A model generated the notes under the pieces. That model worked only from the letters and a program-made list of their open reading frames with translations, was not told the DNA's origin and searched no databases. Shown here one piece after another: positions 5,882-8,792 of a stretch of DNA of 8,792 nt. This DNA is from Caulobacteraceae bacterium (lineage in GTDB: Bacteria > Pseudomonadota > Alphaproteobacteria > Caulobacterales > Caulobacteraceae), in contig PMOM01000301.1 of the NCBI GenBank assembly GCA_003161535.1, forward strand, positions 1 through 8,792, given 5' to 3'. The translations under genes were made by a program, and so were the position numbers. Each line of letters starts with the position of its first letter. Position 1 is the stretch's first letter.

Positions 5882-6682
5882 CTATCCCCGCCGCACCGAT
5901 CCGCCGCCGTCCACCGCGAGCACAACGCCAGTAATGAACTTCGCCTCGTCCGAGGCCAAGAAGAGGGCCGCGTAAGCCACGTCCCAGGCATCGCCCATCT
6001 TGGCGCCAAGCGGCACCCTGGCGTTTCGCGCCGCGCGCACCGCCTCGACGCTTTCGCCGCGCGCCTTGGCGATGGTCTCGATGGCCATCGGGGTGTCCAT
6101 CAGCCCCGGCATGATGGCGTTGCAGCGGATCATGTGGCGGGCGTTGAGGGCGGCCGTGGAGGTGGTCAGCTTGTTCACCCCGGCTTTTGAAACCTCGTAG
6201 GCGATCAGGCCCGCCGGCGCGATGGCCGCCAGGGATGAGATGTTGACGATCGCCCCGCCGCCTTGGGCACGCATGACGGGCAGGACGTGCTTGATGGTCA
6301 GCCACATGCCCTTGAGATTGACACTGAGAATGCGCTCCCAGTTGGCCTCTTCCAGACGCTGAACGGACCCGTCGCCGGTTCCGATGCCGACGTTATTGTG
6401 CAGGATGTCGAGGCGCCCAAGCTTGGCGCCCGACTCGGCGACCAGGGCCGCGCAGTTGGCCTCGGCGGTGATGTCGGCGGCGAAGGCGAAAGCGGTCCCG
6501 CCCTCCTGCTTGATCATGGCGACGGTTTCTCGCGCCGAGGCGAGATCGCGATCGACGCAGAGGACCCTTGCGCCTTCCCTGGCGAACAGAATCGCCGTCG
6601 CCCGACCGTTACCGATGGTCGTCCCTGGCGTCTGGCCGGCGCCGACGACCGCCGCCGCCTTGCCCTCCAGTCTACCGGCCAT
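5882..6682 (-). CDS. Short-chain dehydrogenase/reductase (SDR) family oxidoreductase
   Basis: This 266-residue classical-type SDR would catalyse NAD(P)-dependent oxidation or reduction of a hydroxyl/keto group. The cofactor motif is GAGQTPGTTIGNGRA (14-28), a glycine motif with extra residues compared with TGxxxGxG; the core GNG follows at 24-26. An acidic residue after the second strand (VDRD, 43-46) suggests NAD(H) preference. NNVG (96-99), VNLKG (121-125), NISS (147-150, probable Ser150) and YEVSK (162-166, catalytic Tyr162/Lys166) complete the set. The C-terminal FITGVVLAVDGGGS is typical. The ATG at 6682 lies 2 nt after the stop of the alpha/beta hydrolase gene, so it is the last gene of the minus-strand unit. 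It converges on pgl across 31 bp with no clear terminator. A 3-hydroxyacyl-CoA or alicyclic alcohol dehydrogenase role is plausible, but the substrate cannot be read from the sequence. Confidence 0.93.
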   Translation of the reverse strand: MAGRLEGKAAAVVGAGQTPGTTIGNGRATAILFAREGARVLCVDRDLASARETVAMIKQEGGTAFAFAADITAEANCAALVAESGAKLGRLDILHNNVGIGTGDGSVQRLEEANWERILSVNLKGMWLTIKHVLPVMRAQGGGAIVNISSLAAIAPAGLIAYEVSKAGVNKLTTSTAALNARHMIRCNAIMPGLMDTPMAIETIAKARGESVEAVRAARNARVPLGAKMGDAWDVAYAALFLASDEAKFITGVVLAVDGGGSVRRG

Positions 6683-6684
6683 GA

Positions 6685-7464
6685 TCAGGCGGCTTCCCGA
6701 TCGAGCCCCGCGTCGTGCAGGAATCCGGTCACCGCGGCGTTGAACGCGGCCGGCTGGTCGATGTTGGAGGCGTGGCCGGCGTCGGGAATCACCACCTTCC
6801 GAGCGCCAGGAATCTTGGCCGCCATGTAGTCGCTGGCGGCGATGAAGGGGGTGTCGTTGGCGCCCACCACGACCAAGGATGGAACCGCTATGGTCGGGAG
6901 GCTGGCGATGACGCGCGCATCGGTCTGGGTGAGCATGCCGCGCGCCGCCCGCGCCAGGCCATCGGCCGAGCGGTGGGTGCTCATGCGCATCTCCGGGCTG
7001 CCCGCGGCCAGTCGTCCCAGGCCTTCGCTTTCGTAGCGTTCGGCCGTGCGCAGGGCGTTCTTGTTCCAGCCTTCCCGCGCCTCGTCGTTGCGGTAGCCGG
7101 GGCCCGTGTCGATGATCAACAGCGCCCGCACACGACCCGGATGGGCCAGATGGAAGGCGAGACTCATGTATCCGCCCAGGGAAAGGCCGCCAACGATGGC
7201 GCGATCGGCGCCGGCCGCATTGAGCAGAGCCGCCATGTCGGCGACTGTTTCGGCTTCGCTGTAGGCTCTATCGTCGGCCGGATAGTCCGACTGTCCATGT
7301 CCGCGCATGTCCCAGATGATCACCCTGTGGTGTCTGGAAAGGGCGTCGATCTGGCCGCGCCACATCTGCGCCGTGGCCGAATAGCCATGGGAAAGGAGCA
7401 GCGGCGGTCCCTCGCCATGAACCTCATAATAGATTTCGACGCCGTCTCGATTCAGTTTGGTCAT
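6685..7464 (-). CDS. Alpha/beta-fold hydrolase
   Basis: This 259-residue protein has the complete alpha/beta-hydrolase catalytic set: SHGYSA (25-30, oxyanion-hole region), WDMRGHGQSD (51-60), the nucleophile elbow GGLSLGG with Ser95 (92-98), Asp204 in VVGANDTPF, and His231 in DAGHASN. The layout without an inserted lid of unusual size resembles 3-oxoadipate enol-lactonase, esterase and C-C hydrolase relatives. Substrate specificity cannot be told apart by eye, so an ester, lactone or ring-cleavage product are all possible. No signal peptide is seen, so it should be cytoplasmic. The ATG at 7464 is chosen over upstream in-frame codons (open to 7575) because GAGAGG lies 6 nt before it and upstream residues would overlap the preceding enoyl-CoA hydratase-like gene. 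It follows that gene by 10 nt and precedes the SDR by 2 nt, consistent with one operon. Confidence 0.93.
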   Translation of the reverse strand: MTKLNRDGVEIYYEVHGEGPPLLLSHGYSATAQMWRGQIDALSRHHRVIIWDMRGHGQSDYPADDRAYSEAETVADMAALLNAAGADRAIVGGLSLGGYMSLAFHLAHPGRVRALLIIDTGPGYRNDEAREGWNKNALRTAERYESEGLGRLAAGSPEMRMSTHRSADGLARAARGMLTQTDARVIASLPTIAVPSLVVVGANDTPFIAASDYMAAKIPGARKVVIPDAGHASNIDQPAAFNAAVTGFLHDAGLDREAA

Positions 7465-7470
7465 CTGTCG

Positions 7471-7476
7471 CCTCTC
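7471..7476 (-). promoter_or_regulatory. Ribosome binding site of the alpha/beta hydrolase gene
   Basis: On the minus strand this reads GAGAGG, 6 nt before the ATG at 7464. It overlaps the TGA (7475-7477) of the upstream crotonase-fold gene, so termination there and re-initiation are physically linked. Confidence 0.55.
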
Positions 7477-8254
7477 AGGCGCCGACGAAGACGCCGGGAC
7501 GCCGCTCATTGACCGAACGCACCCCCTCGGCGAAGTCGGCCGTTTTGCGCAAGGCGGTCTGCTCGATGAGCTCATGGTCGGTCTGGGCCTTCACGGCCGC
7601 GGCCAGGCCTGTGCGCATCGTCGCCCGGGTCGACTGCACGGCGAGGGGCGCGTTCTCGGCCAATTCGCCGGCTAGCGATAGGGCGGCGGACCGCAGTTCC
7701 TCCATCGGGACCATCTGATCGATGAGGCCCCAGCCGAGCGCCTCGGCGGCCTTGATGCGGCGGGCGGTCAGGCACATCAGCGCCGCGCGCTGTTGGCCCA
7801 CCACGCGGGGCAGGGTGTGAGTGATGCCAAAGCCTGGGTGGAAGCCAAGCTTGACGAAATTGGCGGCGAACCTCGCTTCGGGGGCGGCGACGCGAAAATC
7901 AGCGACTAGCGCCAAGCCGAGCCCGGCGCCGATGGCCGCGCCCTGAACCGCCGCCACGATCGGCTTTCTGGTCGAGAACAAACGCACCGCTTGGACATAG
8001 AGGGGGTTGATCCCCTCCATCCCGGCCCCGCCAACCCCGGTGGGCGAGGCGAGATCCGCTCCGGCGCAAAAGGTCTTGCCGGCGGCGGCCAGGACGCTGG
8101 CGCGCAACTCCCGCTCGGCGTCGATGGCCTCCAGAGCGTCGGCCAGATCGCGCATCAGTTCGACACTGACAAAGTTGTGCGGCGGCCGATCTATCTGAAG
8201 CATGGCGACATGGCCGTGGATTTGCACCGAAACGTCGCCGTATTGGGTTTTCAT
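7475..8254 (-). CDS. Enoyl-CoA hydratase/isomerase (crotonase-fold) family protein lacking both canonical glutamates
   Basis: This 259-residue protein has the crotonase fold and normal family length. FCAGADL (62-68) and VQGAAIGAGLGLALVADF (103-120) provide the CoA-binding and oxyanion-hole backbone. A VNERRPGVF tail corresponds to the usual FxEKRxPxF. In rat mitochondrial hydratase the catalytic glutamates are in GGGCELAM (Glu144) and GQPEILLG (Glu164). The aligned positions here are Gly113 (GAGLGLAL) and Phe133 (ANFVKLGF), so both are absent. Simple water addition to enoyl-CoA by the standard mechanism is therefore doubtful. An isomerase, decarboxylase, hydrolase or other crotonase chemistry is more likely, and candidate polar residues include Asp119 and His139. 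The ATG at 8254 overlaps the stop of the upstream pyrE-type gene by 4 bp (ATGA), implying coupled translation. It is followed after 10 nt by the alpha/beta hydrolase. Confidence 0.93.
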   Translation of the reverse strand: MKTQYGDVSVQIHGHVAMLQIDRPPHNFVSVELMRDLADALEAIDAERELRASVLAAAGKTFCAGADLASPTGVGGAGMEGINPLYVQAVRLFSTRKPIVAAVQGAAIGAGLGLALVADFRVAAPEARFAANFVKLGFHPGFGITHTLPRVVGQQRAALMCLTARRIKAAEALGWGLIDQMVPMEELRSAALSLAGELAENAPLAVQSTRATMRTGLAAAVKAQTDHELIEQTALRKTADFAEGVRSVNERRPGVFVGA

Positions 8255-8778
8255 GACTTCAACTCAGTTTGCAGGAAGGCCGCCCGCACCGGCACGTCCG
8301 GCAGGGCCACGATGGCCGGAGAGCCTTGGCCGCGCCACACCGCGCAGATCACGCTGCCGACGACGCCGCCTTCGGCGCGTAGATGGGCCGCGCCCTCGAC
8401 GATGGCCCCGCCGGTGGAGATGACGTCCTCGACAATGGCCAAGGTGCGGCCCGCCACGTCGGCGCCCTCGACCGCACGGCAGGTGCCGTAAGCCTTCGCG
8501 GCCTTGCGAACGAAGACGGCCGGCAAGCCGCTTTCCAGAGACATCGCCGTGGCGATCGGCACGCCGCCCAGCTCAAGGCCGGCCAGAACCTGGGTGTCGG
8601 CAGGGATCAGCGCCAGCATTCGCCGGGCGATGCGCCGCAGCAGGGCGGGGTCTGATTCAAAGCGGAACTTGTCGAAATATTCGCTCGACACCGCGCCCGA
8701 CCGCAGCACGAAACGGCCCGTCAGATGCGCCGCCGCAGTGAGATCGGCGGCCAATAGCGGATCGTGCGCAAGCGTCAT
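8251..8778 (-). CDS. pyrE: Orotate phosphoribosyltransferase
   Basis: This 175-residue protein resembles short bacterial orotate phosphoribosyltransferases, which join orotate to PRPP to make OMP in UMP synthesis. TGRFVLRSGAVSSEYFDKF (20-38) matches the N-terminal orotate-site block. LAGLELGGVPIATA (65-78) is the central strand-helix. VRKAAKAYGT (90-99) holds the mobile catalytic-loop lysines. VEDVISTGGAI (116-126) is the acidic PRPP-binding signature. The ATG at 8778 is 14 nt from the window edge and has only a poor Shine-Dalgarno (GGGTAC region) in view, so a slightly longer N-terminus or an upstream partner gene is possible. It is the first visible gene of the minus-strand unit and overlaps the crotonase-fold gene by 4 bp. 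A purine or other type I phosphoribosyltransferase is less likely, given the LRSG...YFDK block. Confidence 0.92.
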   Translation of the reverse strand: MTLAHDPLLAADLTAAAHLTGRFVLRSGAVSSEYFDKFRFESDPALLRRIARRMLALIPADTQVLAGLELGGVPIATAMSLESGLPAVFVRKAAKAYGTCRAVEGADVAGRTLAIVEDVISTGGAIVEGAAHLRAEGGVVGSVICAVWRGQGSPAIVALPDVPVRAAFLQTELKS

Positions 8779-8792
8779 CGTTTCGTACCCAG

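Noticed and set aside
4831..6009. A 392-codon open frame on the minus strand running across zwf, pgl and the SDR 3' end
   Set aside because: It is antisense to two firmly identified genes, is Arg/Gly/Ala-rich as expected from high-GC antisense frames, and shows no recognisable domain.
157..8073. CCGGCGCAAAAGG occurring both near position 157 and near 8061 as a possible repeat pair
   Set aside because: It is a 13-bp match between two coding sequences, with no extension and no other copies seen; chance is the simplest explanation.

Overview
This is a GC-rich, gene-dense stretch of bacterial chromosome. The strongest taxonomic hint is the glucose-6-phosphate dehydrogenase, which resembles the Zymomonas/alphaproteobacterial form. 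The high-GC codon use, the many acyl-CoA and oxidoreductase genes and the zwf-pgl pair also fit Alphaproteobacteria (Caulobacterales, Sphingomonadales or relatives). This placement is an inference from remembered family sequences, not from a search. I saw no RNA genes, transposons, CRISPR repeats, phage genes or obvious signs of recent transfer.

Layout from left to right. (1) The window opens inside the 3' end of a probable MATE-type efflux transporter (+). (2) A luciferase-like flavin-dependent oxidoreductase (+, start most likely 284) runs tail-to-tail, 9 bp apart, into an NADPH-dependent FMN reductase (-). (3) The reductase is the second gene of a two-gene minus-strand unit led by an acyl-CoA dehydrogenase; the two overlap by 4 bp (GTGA). 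(4) A 245-bp divergent intergenic region, holding an AT-rich island and nested inverted repeats, separates the dehydrogenase from zwf. (5) zwf and pgl (+), overlapping by 8 bp, encode the first two steps of the oxidative pentose phosphate/Entner-Doudoroff route; neither edd nor eda follows. (6) A tightly packed minus-strand unit fills the right side, in transcription order: pyrE-type orotate phosphoribosyltransferase, a crotonase-fold protein, an alpha/beta hydrolase and a short-chain dehydrogenase. Its junctions are an ATGA overlap, 10 nt and 2 nt.

How the genes may work together. The dehydrogenase, crotonase-fold protein, hydrolase and short-chain dehydrogenase are the enzyme classes of a beta-oxidation-like or alicyclic/terpenoid acid degradation route. 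The luciferase-like enzyme plus FMN reductase look like a two-component monooxygenase that could feed it. zwf would supply the NADPH that such a reductase uses. No substrate can be read from the sequence, and the genes lie in several transcription units, so one shared pathway is a hypothesis. The most distinctive molecular points are the crotonase-fold protein lacking both canonical catalytic glutamates, the coupling of pyrE to that catabolic-looking unit, and the symmetric elements in the divergent promoter region. I did not find a clearly new kind of biological system here.
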